From: Burkholderiales bacterium
GTDB lineage: Bacteria; Pseudomonadota; Gammaproteobacteria; Burkholderiales; Burkholderiaceae_C
NCBI GenBank assembly: GCA_029268225.1
Contig: JAJUGJ010000012.1
Location: 1 to 64,000, forward strand
Length of the DNA: 64,000 nucleotides
Direction: 5' to 3'
The translations under genes and the position numbers were made by a program. Numbering within the stretch: position 1 is the stretch's first letter; each line of letters starts with the position of its first letter. Under the pieces are notes generated by a model, which had not been told where the DNA came from, made no database searches, and saw nothing but the letters and a program-made list of their open reading frames with translations. Shown piece after piece: positions 33,734 to 42,815 of this stretch.

Positions 33734-33746
33734 TGGGCAGGTGAGA

Positions 33747-34100
33747 TCAGCGTGAGGCGGTTTGGCCGGGGGCGCCTGCCAGACTGATGGTGACGAGGGC
33801 GGAGGCGTCTTCCAGTGCGAGTAAACCGTGAGGCTCTCGGGCATCGAGGTAGACGTGGTCGCCGGGCTGCATGGTGCGCACGCCCTGGGGCACGGTCAGT
33901 TCGATGCGGCCCTCCAGGCACAACACGGTGACTTCGCCCGAAACCTCATGCGGGGGCATCGCTTTGCCGGCCTGCAGCACCAAGCGAATGACCTCCAGAT
34001 CGCGCCCTTTGACGAGCGCATGGCTGGGGGTGTCCTTGAGCGTCGCGCCCAAAGGCAAGGTGGATACCAGGTCTCCAGAGGTGGCGTGTTTGATGGCCAT
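33747..34100 (-). CDS. Small cupin protein inside the hydrogenase operon
   Basis: 117 residues from ATG 34100, preceded by CAGGAGCG. It is a single cupin barrel: VIRLVLQAGKAMPPHEVSGE (motif 1, with only one histidine where canonical cupins have two), VLCLEGRIELTV, MQPGDHVYLDAREPHGLLAL (motif 2). Metal ligands would be reduced to a His/Glu/His set. It lies between hypE and hoxF in the same direction with short gaps, so it is co-transcribed with the hydrogenase genes. No role for a cupin in HoxFUYH biogenesis is known to me; a sensor, ligand-binding or redox-protective role is speculation. Confidence 0.82.
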   Translation of the reverse strand: MAIKHATSGDLVSTLPLGATLKDTPSHALVKGRDLEVIRLVLQAGKAMPPHEVSGEVTVLCLEGRIELTVPQGVRTMQPGDHVYLDAREPHGLLALEDASALVTISLAGAPGQTASR

Positions 34101-34146
34101 GGCTGCGCTCCTGTGTGGGGTGGCGGGTGAACCGTGTGGCGAGGTG

Positions 34147-35244
34147 TCAGCAGATGCGAGGCAGAGGGTCACCCATCAACCAGTCCAGCATACGACAACC
34201 ACCGAAGGCGGTGCGCATCTGCACGAAATGATGGGGGTCTTCGGTGACGGTGCCAATACAACGGGCCTGGGTGCCGAGCGGGTGAGCGTGCAGGGTGGCC
34301 AGGAGGGTGTTGACGTCGTCCGGGTGACACAGGGCCAGCAGCTTGCCTTCGTTGGCGAGGTAGAGCGGGTCCAGTCCCATCAGCTCGCAGGCGCCTTGCA
34401 CGGCGGGCTGCAGGGGGATGGCGGCTTCGTCGAGCATCATGCCCACGCCGGAGGCCGCGGCGATTTCGTTGAGGGTGGTGGCCACGCCGCCGCGGGTGGG
34501 GTCGCGCAAGACGCGCAGGCGGGCGCCGCAGCCCAGCATGGCGTGCACCAGGCCGTTCAAGGGGGCGGTGTCGGAGACGATGGGGGAGTCGAACTGCAGG
34601 CCCTCGCGTTGGCTGAGCACGGCCAGGCCGTGTTCGCCGATGGAGCCTGAAAGCACGATGGCGTCGCCGACCTGGGCGTTCGAGCCCGACAAGCGCACGC
34701 CGGGAGCGACCCAGCCGAGGCCGGTGGTGCTGAGGTAGGCCCCGTCGCCCTTGCCGCGCTCGACCACCTTGGTGTCGCCGGTGACGATGGCCACACCGGC
34801 CTCACAAGCCGCATCGGCCATGGAGCGGGCGATGCGCACGAGGTCGGCCAGCGGCAGGCCTTCTTCGAGGATGAAGCTGGCCGTGAGGTGCAGGGGCGTG
34901 GCGCCCATCATGGCCAGGTCGTTGACGGTGCCGTGCACGGCGAGTTGGCCGATGTCGCCGCCGGGAAAAAACAGCGGGGAGACCACGTGTGCATCGGTGG
35001 CGAGGACCAGGCGGTGTCCGGCGGGCAGATCAGCGGGCATGGGCAGCACGGCACCGTCGTCGCTGCCGGGTTGCCAGGGCTGGCCGTCCGCGTCTTGAAG
35101 ATGGGTCCAGGTACGGACGAACGCGGGATGGAACACCTCTTGGACAAGCTGGTGGCTGGCACGGCCGCCGGCACCGTGGGTGAGGTCGATGCGGCCGTGT
35201 TTGAGGTCGAGCGGGCGCACATAGCCGGGTTTGGCGAGGCTCAT
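34147..35244 (-). CDS. hypE: Hydrogenase maturation protein HypE (carbamoyl dehydratase)
   Basis: 365 residues from ATG 35244; ATG/stop overlap of 4 bases with hypD. The AIR-synthase-like fold shows LTHGAGGRASHQLVQEVF, SDDGAVLP, GDIGQLAVHGTVNDLAMMGA, VTGDTKVVERGKGDG and RDPTRGGVATTLNEIA. The C-terminus ends in PRIC, whose cysteine carries the thiocarboxamide/thiocyanate in characterised HypE. The enzyme dehydrates the carbamoyl group delivered by HypF to give the Fe-bound cyanide. Confidence 0.96.
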   Translation of the reverse strand: MSLAKPGYVRPLDLKHGRIDLTHGAGGRASHQLVQEVFHPAFVRTWTHLQDADGQPWQPGSDDGAVLPMPADLPAGHRLVLATDAHVVSPLFFPGGDIGQLAVHGTVNDLAMMGATPLHLTASFILEEGLPLADLVRIARSMADAACEAGVAIVTGDTKVVERGKGDGAYLSTTGLGWVAPGVRLSGSNAQVGDAIVLSGSIGEHGLAVLSQREGLQFDSPIVSDTAPLNGLVHAMLGCGARLRVLRDPTRGGVATTLNEIAAASGVGMMLDEAAIPLQPAVQGACELMGLDPLYLANEGKLLALCHPDDVNTLLATLHAHPLGTQARCIGTVTEDPHHFVQMRTAFGGCRMLDWLMGDPLPRIC

Positions 35245-36416
35245 GAGAGGCGGGACGCTGTGGGGGAGGCGGGTGTCGGGGCGCCTGCTGTGGAGACAAG
35301 GGCTGCTGTCGGCGCGCGGTGCCGGCCGTAGGCGTAGTGGGCTGCGCAGGCGCCCTCGGAGCTGACCATGCAGGCGCCCATGGGGTTGTCGGGCGTGCAG
35401 ACGGAGCCGAAGAGCTTGCAGTCCACCGGCTGGCGCTGGCCGCGCAGGATGGGGCCGCACAGGCATTGCGGGTGGTCGGGCACACTGCGGTCGTGCAGGC
35501 CGAAGCGCTGCTCGGCGTCGAAGCGGGCGTAGGCAGGGCGCGGGCGCAGGGCGCTGTGGGGGATGCGGTCCAGGCCGCGCCAGGCAAAGTCGTCGCGCAG
35601 CTCGAAGACCTCGTGCACCAGGGCTTGCGCGCGGGTGTTGCCTTGACGGCTCACGGCGCGGGTGAACTCGTTTTCGACCTCGGCGCGGCCTTCGTTGACC
35701 TGCTGCACCAGCATCAGGATGGCCTGCATCATGTCCAGTGGCTCGAAACCGGCGATGACCACGGGCAGGTCGTAGCGCGATGCGAACACTTCGTAGGGCT
35801 GCGAGCCGATGATGGTGGAGACGTGGGCGGGACCGACCAGGCCGTCGAGCGGGACGTGCTCGGGCTGGTCGAGGATGGCGTGCATGGCCGCGGGCGTGAG
35901 TACGTGGTTGCACAGCACGCTGAAGTTGTGCAGGCCTTCGCGCTGGGCAGTTTGCAGGGCCACGGCGGTGGGCGGCGTGGTGGTCTCGAAGCCAATCGCC
36001 AGGAACACGACTTCGCGGTCGGGGTAGGCGCGGGCCAGAGCGAGGGCGTCGTCCACCGCATAGACGATGCGCACATCGGCACCCCGGGCGCGGGCGCGGA
36101 TCAGGCTGAGCTGACCGGAGGCGGGCACGCGCAGGGTGTCGCCATAGCTGGCCAGGATCACACAAGGGCGTTGTGCGAGCTCGATCGCCATGTCGACGCG
36201 GCCGATGGGCAGCACGCAGACCGGGCAGCCGGGACCGTGGATCATCTGGATCTGCGGGGGCAGCAGGTCGAGCACGCCATAGCGGGCCAGAGCATGGGTG
36301 TGTCCGCCGCAGAATTCCATGAAGCGGTAGGCGCGGCCGGGCTGCACGGCGTCGGCCAGCTTCTGCGCCAGGTGGCGGGCCAGCGTGGGGTCGCGGAACT
36401 CGCTGACGTATTTCAT
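35241..36416 (-). CDS. hypD: Hydrogenase Fe(CN)2CO assembly scaffold HypD
   Basis: 391 residues from ATG 36416. Conserved HypD segments: FMEFCGGHTHALARYGV, IHGPGCPVCVLPIGRVDMAI, a GFETTTPPTAVAL segment, and the C-terminal [4Fe-4S] cysteines in HPQCLCGPILRGQRQPVDCK and FGSVCTPDNPMGACMVSSEG. With HypC it holds the iron while cyanide and CO ligands are added. The last 25 residues (Ala/Pro/Thr-rich) are an extension of no evident function. It overlaps hypC and hypE by 4 bases each. Confidence 0.96.
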   Translation of the reverse strand: MKYVSEFRDPTLARHLAQKLADAVQPGRAYRFMEFCGGHTHALARYGVLDLLPPQIQMIHGPGCPVCVLPIGRVDMAIELAQRPCVILASYGDTLRVPASGQLSLIRARARGADVRIVYAVDDALALARAYPDREVVFLAIGFETTTPPTAVALQTAQREGLHNFSVLCNHVLTPAAMHAILDQPEHVPLDGLVGPAHVSTIIGSQPYEVFASRYDLPVVIAGFEPLDMMQAILMLVQQVNEGRAEVENEFTRAVSRQGNTRAQALVHEVFELRDDFAWRGLDRIPHSALRPRPAYARFDAEQRFGLHDRSVPDHPQCLCGPILRGQRQPVDCKLFGSVCTPDNPMGACMVSSEGACAAHYAYGRHRAPTAALVSTAGAPTPASPTASRLS

Positions 36417-36727
36417 GCGTCGCCCTCGGGAGTGCTGTGCGCGGTGAGGGCAGTTGTTGCACTGGAGATTCCTGGGAGGCTGGGAACGCGTGGGTCGTTG
36501 TTGGCGTGATGCACGGCCAAGTCGGCAAACAGGGTCAGGGTCTGGGCAGCTTCGTCCGGGTCGAGTCGGCTGAGGGCGTAGCCCACATGCACGATCACGT
36601 GGTCCCCCACGGCGACCTCGTCCAGCAACGCGAAGGACACGGCTTTGCGCACGCCGCCCAGGTCAACCAGGCCTGACAGGCCAGTGGCGTCCAGCGAGAT
36701 CACACGAGCGGGCAGGGCGAGGCACAT
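36413..36727 (-). CDS. hypC: Hydrogenase assembly chaperone HypC
   Basis: 104 residues. It starts MCLALPARVISL, where Cys2 binds the Fe ligand precursor, and continues with the OB-fold segments VDLGGVRKAVSFALLDEV and GDHVIVHVGYALSRLDPDEA. HypC delivers the Fe(CN)2CO unit from HypD to HoxH. The C-terminal 30 residues are longer than in minimal HypC (about 75-90) and look disordered. It lies 13 bases after hypF. Confidence 0.95.
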   Translation of the reverse strand: MCLALPARVISLDATGLSGLVDLGGVRKAVSFALLDEVAVGDHVIVHVGYALSRLDPDEAAQTLTLFADLAVHHANNDPRVPSLPGISSATTALTAHSTPEGDA

Positions 36728-36740
36728 GGTGGTGTGGGTG

Positions 36741-39254
36741 TCAGACAGTGGGGGTGACGGGCGCGGCGAGGCGGTGGTGAGCGACCCAGGCTTGGCCCAG
36801 GCTCAAACCGCCATCGCCACAAGGATAGTGGCTGGCGCGCCAGACCTGAAGGCCTGCGTCGCTCAAATGCTGGGTCAAGGCATCGTCCAGCAAGCGGTTG
36901 GCCATGCAGCCGCCGTTGAGCACCACGGTGGCGATGTTGTGGTGTTGGCAGGCCTCGATGGTCCAGGCGGCCAGGTCCCTCGCTAGCGTGAGGTGGAAGA
37001 TGGCCGCGGTGCGGCCCACCTGCGCAGCAGGATTGGTGCTGGCAGGCGAGGCGCCTGCCTGGTCGCACAGCCAGTGCATCAGCGGACGCCAGTCCAGCAC
37101 CGATGGCGGGCATGGAACCGAAGGCGTCGATGCTGAAGATGGCCACTCGGAGAGGGGCACAGGTGAGAAGGTGGGTGCTGTCGGCAGGGGCAGGCGCTCC
37201 ACAGCGCGAGCTGCCTGGCTTTCCAGTCGCATGGCTGCATCGCCTTCGTGGCCAGAGCGATCAAGCAAGCGCAGCACACCGGCCGCGGCATCGAACAGCC
37301 TGCCCAGGCTGGTGCTGCGCGGCAGTGCCGTGGGCGAGGACGACGGCGTGTCCCCGGCGTGAGCCTGTATCAGCCAGGTGCGCAACAGGCCCGCACCGGG
37401 CTGGTCGGCGAAACGGGCCGCCATCTCGTCGCCACGGCCCAGGGTGTGCAGCAGGGCGACGCCCAGGCGCCAGGGCTCGCGCGCTGCACGTTCCCCACCG
37501 GGCAGTGGCAGCGGGTGCAGATGCCCCAGGCGCTGGCATTGGTCGCGGTGCACCCAGAGCAACTCGCCACCCCAGGCTTGGCCGTCGCTGCCCAGGCCGT
37601 GACCGTCCAGGGCCAGGCCGATCACCGGCTGCAGGTTGGCCGGATCGTGCGCGTGCTCGGCCAGCACGGCCGCGATGTGGGCGTGGTGGTGCTGGACGGG
37701 GATCAGCGGCACGTACGCTTCCCCAGCCCACCGGGCGGCGAGGCGGCTGCTGTAGAAGTCGGGATGCAGGTCGCAGGCGAGGGCGGTGGGTTGCACCTGC
37801 CGCAAGGCCGGCCATCGGCGGGCCAAGGCTTCAAAGGCCATTCGGGTGCCGGCGTTGTCGAGGTTGCCCACATGGGGGGACACAAAGACCTGCGTGCCGC
37901 CGGTGGTGTGCGGCGTGCTGATGCACAGCGTGGCTTTGAGCTCCCCACCGAGCGCCATCACGGTGGGTTGTGGGGCATCTTGTTGTGAAGGCCATTGCAA
38001 AGGCAAGGGCGCATAACCTCGTCCCCGGCGCAACCAGCAGGCACTGCCGTCAGGCCGCACGCGCAGCACCGAGTCGTCGTTGCGGGCGGTGATGGTCCGG
38101 TCATGCAGCAGCAGGGCATCGGCCAGCGGGGCGAGCTCTCGCCAGGCATGTTCATGGGCGATGACCAGGGGCTCGCCCGGCGCATTGCCACTGGTCATCA
38201 CCAGCCAGGTGGGCTGTGTGGCGTGCAGCCAGTCGGTGCCGTTTGGTCGCCCGGCGGCCTCGTGAAACAGCAGGTGGTGCACCGGCGTGTAGGGCAGCAT
38301 CACGCCCAGGGTGTGCAGATGCGGGGCCAGGCCAGGGCAGGCCGCAGTAAGGTGGGGCCGCTGGTTCAGCAGCACGATGGGCCGCTCGGGCGAGGTCAAC
38401 CAGCGCGCCTCGTCCGGTGACACCTCCACCCAGTCCCGCACGGACGCGACGTTCGCCGCCATCACCGCCAAAGGCTTGGTGGGGCGCCGTTTGAGCTGAC
38501 GCAGTCGCGCCACCGCCTCAGGCTGGCGCGCATCGCAACACAGGTGAAAACCGCCCACGCCCTGCAGCGCCACGATGCCACCACCGGCCAGCACGTCCCA
38601 AGTCTGCGTGATGGCATCGCCAGGCACCGCTTCGCCGTTAGAACGGAACAGCGACAGGCGCGGCCCGCAGTCCGGGCAGGCCTGGGTCTGGTCATGGAAG
38701 CGCCGGTCACGTGGGTCGTGCACCTCGGCGTCACAGGCGGGGCACGGTGGGAAGTCGGCCAGCGAGGTGTTCGCCCGGTCAAACGGCAGGCGGCGCGTGA
38801 CGGTGTAGCGCGGGCCGCACTGCGGGCAGTGGAGGAAGGGGTGGCGCCAGCGGCGGTTCGTGGGGTCGAACAGCTCCGCCAGGCAGGTGTCGCACACCGC
38901 CAGGTCCGCGCCGAGCAAAGCCTGCATGGGAGCCGACCCGTGTGAGGTCGGGCTGGGCAGGATCGCGAACTCGCCTTCAGGGGCGGGAGGCACACCGGGA
39001 GCGTACGCGTCGACGTCCAGCCATTCGTCCACCCGGCCTGGGGCAGGCAGTTGAGGCAAGCGTGCGACCAGACGGGCAAGGTCCGCCTCGTGGCCTTCAG
39101 CCAGCAACTCCACGCCCTCTGCGGTGTTGCGCACCCAGCCTCGCACGCCCAGCGCGCGGGCTTGCTGGCAGACCCAGGGCCGACAGCCCACGCCCTGAAC
39201 CTGCCCGCGCAAGATCAGGCGGCGGCGCACTGTGCGTCGATCCAGGCCATCCAT
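36741..39254 (-). CDS. hypF: Carbamoyltransferase HypF
   Basis: 837 residues, full length. Domains: N-terminal acylphosphatase-like (LILRGQVQGVGCRPWVCQQA), two zinc fingers (CDTCLAELFDPTNRRW..CPQC and CPACDAEVHDPRDRRF..CPDC), a YrdC-like nucleotide domain (LQGVGGFHLCCDAR, RRPTKPLAVMA) and the Kae1-like carbamoyltransferase domain (VMALGGELKATLCIS, VQHHHAHIAAVLAEH, VVLNGGCMANRLLDDAL). HypF makes carbamoyl-AMP and carbamoylates HypE. The start at 39254 lies 40 bases inside hypB; GTG 39230 is an alternative. Confidence 0.95.
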   Translation of the reverse strand: MDGLDRRTVRRRLILRGQVQGVGCRPWVCQQARALGVRGWVRNTAEGVELLAEGHEADLARLVARLPQLPAPGRVDEWLDVDAYAPGVPPAPEGEFAILPSPTSHGSAPMQALLGADLAVCDTCLAELFDPTNRRWRHPFLHCPQCGPRYTVTRRLPFDRANTSLADFPPCPACDAEVHDPRDRRFHDQTQACPDCGPRLSLFRSNGEAVPGDAITQTWDVLAGGGIVALQGVGGFHLCCDARQPEAVARLRQLKRRPTKPLAVMAANVASVRDWVEVSPDEARWLTSPERPIVLLNQRPHLTAACPGLAPHLHTLGVMLPYTPVHHLLFHEAAGRPNGTDWLHATQPTWLVMTSGNAPGEPLVIAHEHAWRELAPLADALLLHDRTITARNDDSVLRVRPDGSACWLRRGRGYAPLPLQWPSQQDAPQPTVMALGGELKATLCISTPHTTGGTQVFVSPHVGNLDNAGTRMAFEALARRWPALRQVQPTALACDLHPDFYSSRLAARWAGEAYVPLIPVQHHHAHIAAVLAEHAHDPANLQPVIGLALDGHGLGSDGQAWGGELLWVHRDQCQRLGHLHPLPLPGGERAAREPWRLGVALLHTLGRGDEMAARFADQPGAGLLRTWLIQAHAGDTPSSSPTALPRSTSLGRLFDAAAGVLRLLDRSGHEGDAAMRLESQAARAVERLPLPTAPTFSPVPLSEWPSSASTPSVPCPPSVLDWRPLMHWLCDQAGASPASTNPAAQVGRTAAIFHLTLARDLAAWTIEACQHHNIATVVLNGGCMANRLLDDALTQHLSDAGLQVWRASHYPCGDGGLSLGQAWVAHHRLAAPVTPTV

Positions 39255-40027
39255 GCGTCAAACCCTTCGCCGGTGGTGCTCGACAGTTGGATCACCGGGG
39301 CGTCCGGGTTCACCTGGCGGACGAAGTCCAGCGCCCGCGCCACGTCGAACCGCACGTGCGGCAACAGGTCACACTTGTGCAGCAGGATCAGGCCAGCCGC
39401 CTGGAACATGTCCGGGTACTTCAGCGGCTTGTCCTCACCATCGGTCACCGAGAACGCCAGCACCTTGGCGCGCTCGCCCAGGTCGAAGCCGGCCGGGCAC
39501 ACCAAGTTGCCCACATTCTCGATCATCAGCACGCCATGCGGCAGCGTGGGCAGATCGTGCAGGGCGTCGTGCACCATGCGCGCGTCCAGGTGACAGCCCT
39601 TGCCGGTGTTGATCTGCACGGCCTGCACGCCGGTGGCGCGGATGCGCTCGGCATCGAAGCTGGTTTGCTGATCGCCCTCGATCACGGCCACCGGGCGCTG
39701 TTGCGCTTTCAGGCGCGACACGGTTTCGACCAGCAACGTCGTCTTGCCCGAGCCAGGGCTGGACACCAGGTTCAGGGCCAGCGTGTGCTGGCTGGCCAGG
39801 TGGGCGCGCACGTGGTCGGCCATGTGCTGGTTGCCAGCCAGGATGTCTTGCTCCAGTTGCAGCACACGGGTGTGCATATCGTCATGCGTGTGGCCCGCGG
39901 CTGCATCGTGGGCGTGTGCGTGGGTGTCTGCATGCCCATGTTCGTGCCCATGCTCGTGGGTGTGAGCATGACCGTGGGCATGAGGCGCATGGGCCTGCGC
40001 CGATTCACATCCGCAAATGGTGCACAT
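39215..40027 (-). CDS. hypB: Hydrogenase nickel incorporation GTPase HypB
   Basis: 270 residues from ATG 40027. It begins MCTICGC, the high-affinity nickel motif region, followed by a histidine-rich stretch (about residues 13-52, roughly every second residue His) for nickel storage. GTPase motifs: P-loop VSSPGSGKTTLL, then VIEGDQQTSFDAERI, MIENVGNLVCPAGFDLGE (switch/metal-site region) and LLHKCDLLPHV. It supplies Ni2+ to HypA. It is the first gene of the leftward hyp/hox operon. Confidence 0.95.
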   Translation of the reverse strand: MCTICGCESAQAHAPHAHGHAHTHEHGHEHGHADTHAHAHDAAAGHTHDDMHTRVLQLEQDILAGNQHMADHVRAHLASQHTLALNLVSSPGSGKTTLLVETVSRLKAQQRPVAVIEGDQQTSFDAERIRATGVQAVQINTGKGCHLDARMVHDALHDLPTLPHGVLMIENVGNLVCPAGFDLGERAKVLAFSVTDGEDKPLKYPDMFQAAGLILLHKCDLLPHVRFDVARALDFVRQVNPDAPVIQLSSTTGEGFDAWMAWIDAQCAAA

Positions 40028-40061
40028 CGTTCCGTCCGAATATCACAAAGCAGTGGACGGC

Positions 40062-40123
40062 AGTATCGCAGCTGGCGCAGGTTCTGGGGCAACCGCCGCT
40101 TCTGGCCGCTCGGCACCGTGCCG
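40062..40123 (-). promoter_or_regulatory. Candidate promoter and palindrome upstream of hypB
   Basis: On the minus strand an extended -10, TGCGATACT (GATACT complementary to 40062-40067), is preceded by TTGCCC (complement of 40087-40092) at a long 19-base spacing. Just upstream is a perfect palindrome, CGGCAC-C-GTGCCG (40111-40123), which could bind a regulator. No good -24/-12 sigma-54 element was found although some hydrogenase operons use one. Confidence 0.3.
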
Positions 40124-40168
40124 TGTCGGCGCAACCTCATCCGCTGCGTGTGACTGTTGCGGTCTACC

Positions 40169-40201
40169 CAGAAACGAGAAAGCCGCCCGGTAGGGGCGGC
40201 T
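40169..40201 (-). terminator. Rho-independent terminator of dctA
   Basis: Read on the minus strand, the stem AGCCGCCC/GGGCGGCT (40201-40194 and 40188-40181, 5-base loop) is followed by TTCTCGTTTCT, a T-rich tail. It stands 20 bases after the dctA stop and insulates the hyp/hox operon. Confidence 0.7.
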
Positions 40202-40220
40202 CCGTGTCACATCGCGAGGA

Positions 40221-41567
40221 TCAGCCCTTCTGGGGCGTCACGGCCATGTGGGCAACCTGTTGGTCCAGGATGAGTTCGGGCTCGTCGGCCTCTTCTGCGG
40301 AAGGGTTGTTCAAGCCATGGTTGAGCTTGTCCACGTCCAGATCTCCGGTCCACTTGGCCACCACCAGGGTCGCCACACCGTTGCCCACCAGGTTGGTCAG
40401 GGCGCGGGCTTCCGACATGAAACGGTCAATGCCCAGGATCAAGGCCAAGCCTGCCACCGGCACATGACCCACCGCCGACAAGGTGGCTGCCAGCACGATG
40501 AAGCCACTGCCCGTGATGCCAGCTGCGCCCTTCGAGGTCAGCAACAGCACCGCCAGCAAGGTCAGCTGCTGCGTCAGCGTCATCGGCGTGTCGGTTGCTT
40601 GCGAGATGAAGACGGCAGCCATCGTGAGGTAGATCGAGGTGCCGTCAAGGTTGAACGAGTAACCCGTGGGAATTACCAGGCCGACCACCGACTTGCGGGC
40701 GCCCAGGTTTTCCATCTTCTCCATCATGCGCGGCAGCACCGATTCCGACGACGAGGTGCCCAACACCACGAGCAGCTCTTCCTTGATGTAGCGGATGAAC
40801 TTGACGATGCTGAAGCCATGCAGGCGGGTGATCAGACCCAGCACAACGAAGATGAACAGCAGGCAGGTCATGTAGAACGCGCCCATCAACTTGCCCAGCG
40901 AGAACAGCGAATCGACGCCGTACTTGCCGATGGTGAAAGCCATCGCGCCAAAGGCACCGATCGGAGCCACCTTCATGATGATGCCGACGATGTCGAACAG
41001 CACGTGCGAGAACTTCTCGATGAAGTCGAACACCATCGTGCCGCGGCCACCGAACTTGTGCAGCGCAAAGCCGAACAGCACCGAGAACAGCAGCACCTGC
41101 AGGATTTCACCCTTGGCGAACGCGTCCACCACCGAAGTCGGGATCACGTGCAGCAGGAAGTCCACCGTGCCCTGCATCTTGCCGGGCTCCGTGTAAGCGG
41201 CGATGCCCTTGGTGTCCAGCGTGTTCGGATCCACGTGCATGCCCGAACCCGGTTGCAGCACGTTCACCACCACCAGACCGATGATCAGGGCAATGGTTGA
41301 CACCACCTCGAAGTACAGCAGGGCCAGGCCACCGGTCTTGCCCACGCGTTTCATGTCCTCCATGCCCGCGATGCCCACCACCACGGTACAGAAAATGATC
41401 GGGGCGATGATCATCTTGATCAGCTTGATGAACCCATCGCCCAGGGGCTTCATCTTGGCGCCGACTTCCGGTGCGAAGTGGCCCAACATCACGCCGATCA
41501 CAACGGCGATCAGCACTTGGACATAGAGGGATTTGTAGAGCGGCTTGCGTGCGGAGGTCTGTGACAT
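40221..41567 (-). CDS. dctA: C4-dicarboxylate/H+ symporter DctA
   Basis: 448 residues from ATG 41567; the in-frame extension to 41702 has no homologous look. DAACS family features: [20 protein letters not shown] (TM1), [20 protein letters not shown], the HP1 serine-rich loop [20 protein letters not shown], and TM7-HP2 with [20 protein letters not shown] and [20 protein letters not shown]. It imports succinate, fumarate and malate. The neighbouring DctS/DctR pair is the expected regulator. Codons after MGD-type regions end in a short hydrophilic tail. Confidence 0.95.
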   Translation of the reverse strand: MSQTSARKPLYKSLYVQVLIAVVIGVMLGHFAPEVGAKMKPLGDGFIKLIKMIIAPIIFCTVVVGIAGMEDMKRVGKTGGLALLYFEVVSTIALIIGLVVVNVLQPGSGMHVDPNTLDTKGIAAYTEPGKMQGTVDFLLHVIPTSVVDAFAKGEILQVLLFSVLFGFALHKFGGRGTMVFDFIEKFSHVLFDIVGIIMKVAPIGAFGAMAFTIGKYGVDSLFSLGKLMGAFYMTCLLFIFVVLGLITRLHGFSIVKFIRYIKEELLVVLGTSSSESVLPRMMEKMENLGARKSVVGLVIPTGYSFNLDGTSIYLTMAAVFISQATDTPMTLTQQLTLLAVLLLTSKGAAGITGSGFIVLAATLSAVGHVPVAGLALILGIDRFMSEARALTNLVGNGVATLVVAKWTGDLDVDKLNHGLNNPSAEEADEPELILDQQVAHMAVTPQKG

Positions 41568-41717
41568 GGCGCTGGCCTTGGGTGGGAAGGGAAGGTGCCC
41601 AGGGGATCGCACACAGTCCTTCGACGCGTGCCATTCAACCCTGGGGGCGGAATGGCGCGAACGATACCCAGCCCCCCCGCACGCGCCAACTGTGGCGTTC
41701 AACAGGCGGGTATACCC

Positions 41718-42815
41718 TTAACGGGGTTGAAGGCACTGATTTGTCACATCGCGCAATAAAGGTGCCCCCACGCGCCGTGCGAAATCGGCTTGCACCGGCT
41801 GCACCGCCCGCCGCAAGGCGACCCGTTGGGGCGCACTCAGGCCCACCACCCGCACGCCGGCCGTCTGCTTCAGCGTGGCCAGCGCCTGCGCATTGAGTGC
41901 GGCCGCCTGCGCATTGCCTTCGGCCAGGGCTTGTTGCAGCGCGCGTTGCAGCAAAGCGCGGTCAGCGGGGTCCAGCCGTGCCCAAAAGCGCGGATTGGTC
42001 ACCACCGCGTAGCCCAGATAGCCATGGTCGGTCAGCGTGATCACGCGCTGTACCGGAGCCAGTCCCTGCGTCAGGAAATTCGACAAGGGGTTCTCGGCAC
42101 CGTCGACCACCCCCTCGGCCAAGGCTCGCCGTGTCTCGCCAAACGGCAGCACCACCGGATGCGCGCCCAGTGCCTTCATCTGTGCGGCCAGCACCCGTGA
42201 CGACTGGATGCGCAGCCGCAAGCCTCGGAAATCGGCCACCTCCCGCAGCGGGCGCTGGGCACTCATCTGCTTGAAACCATTGTCCAGAAACCCCAGCCCC
42301 ACCATCTGCTGGCGTGCCAGGCTGTCGAGCAAGCGCTGACCAATCGGCCCCTGAGTCACGCAACGCACCTGCGACAGCGTGTCAAACAGAAAGGGCAGGT
42401 CAAACACATCGAACTCAGGCACCCCGGCAGCACCCAATTTGGACAGCGACGGCGCCAGAATTTCCACCGCTCCCAATTGCAGCGCTTCCATCTCGTCATC
42501 GTCACCGTACAGCTGCGAGTCCGGATAGACCTCAACGCGGATGCGACCATCTGAGGCCTGTGCCACCAGCTCCTGGAAGCGGGTGGCCATGCGTCCCTTG
42601 GGGGTCTCTGGCGCGACCACGTGCGACAGCCTCACCACCTTCTCCGGCGTCGTCGCGGCCCGGGCCTGCTCGGCGGGCAGTCCGAGCACCATCCCGGCGC
42701 ACAGCCACAAACCGCTCACCCACTGGCGCAGTGCTCGTGCCTCGGTCGCACGCTCGCCGGCTCTCCGGCGGCCAAGCCGAGCAAGAGTCCTCAAGGGGAA
42801 GGGGAGCGCACGCAT
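41718..42815 (-). CDS. TRAP-type C4-dicarboxylate binding protein (DctP family), no DctQM nearby
   Basis: 365 residues from ATG 42815 (AGGA 8 bases upstream). A long Arg-rich N-region precedes a signal segment (WVSGLWLCAGMVLGLPAEQA, cleavage near ARA). The mature part follows the DctP family: KVVRLSHVVAPETPKGRMAT, FQELVAQASDGRIRVEVYPD, QLYGDDDEMEALQLGAVEI, FRGLRLRIQSSRVLAAQMKA and EGVVDGAENPLSNFLTQGL. The arginine that clamps the carboxylate is in the RLRIQ segment. The TRAP membrane subunits are missing locally, so it may serve a distant TRAP transporter or act as a ligand sensor for the adjacent histidine kinase. Its start codon overlaps that of the divergent kinase gene. Confidence 0.88.
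   Translation of the reverse strand: MRALPFPLRTLARLGRRRAGERATEARALRQWVSGLWLCAGMVLGLPAEQARAATTPEKVVRLSHVVAPETPKGRMATRFQELVAQASDGRIRVEVYPDSQLYGDDDEMEALQLGAVEILAPSLSKLGAAGVPEFDVFDLPFLFDTLSQVRCVTQGPIGQRLLDSLARQQMVGLGFLDNGFKQMSAQRPLREVADFRGLRLRIQSSRVLAAQMKALGAHPVVLPFGETRRALAEGVVDGAENPLSNFLTQGLAPVQRVITLTDHGYLGYAVVTNPRFWARLDPADRALLQRALQQALAEGNAQAAALNAQALATLKQTAGVRVVGLSAPQRVALRRAVQPVQADFARRVGAPLLRDVTNQCLQPR

Noticed and set aside
29074-33787. Two long + strand open frames opposite hoxH-hoxF
   Set aside because: Shadow frames of the hydrogenase genes; Gly/Val/His-rich with no recognisable domain, and every hox gene is intact on the other strand.
39870-39990. Histidine-rich repeat at the N-terminus as a separate metal-binding ORF or low-complexity artefact
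   Set aside because: It is the normal nickel-storage region of HypB, in frame with the GTPase domain.
40100-40125. Possible sigma-54 promoter upstream of hypB
   Set aside because: GGCAC is present, but the GC element falls at the wrong spacing; the match is explained by the palindrome CGGCAC-C-GTGCCG.
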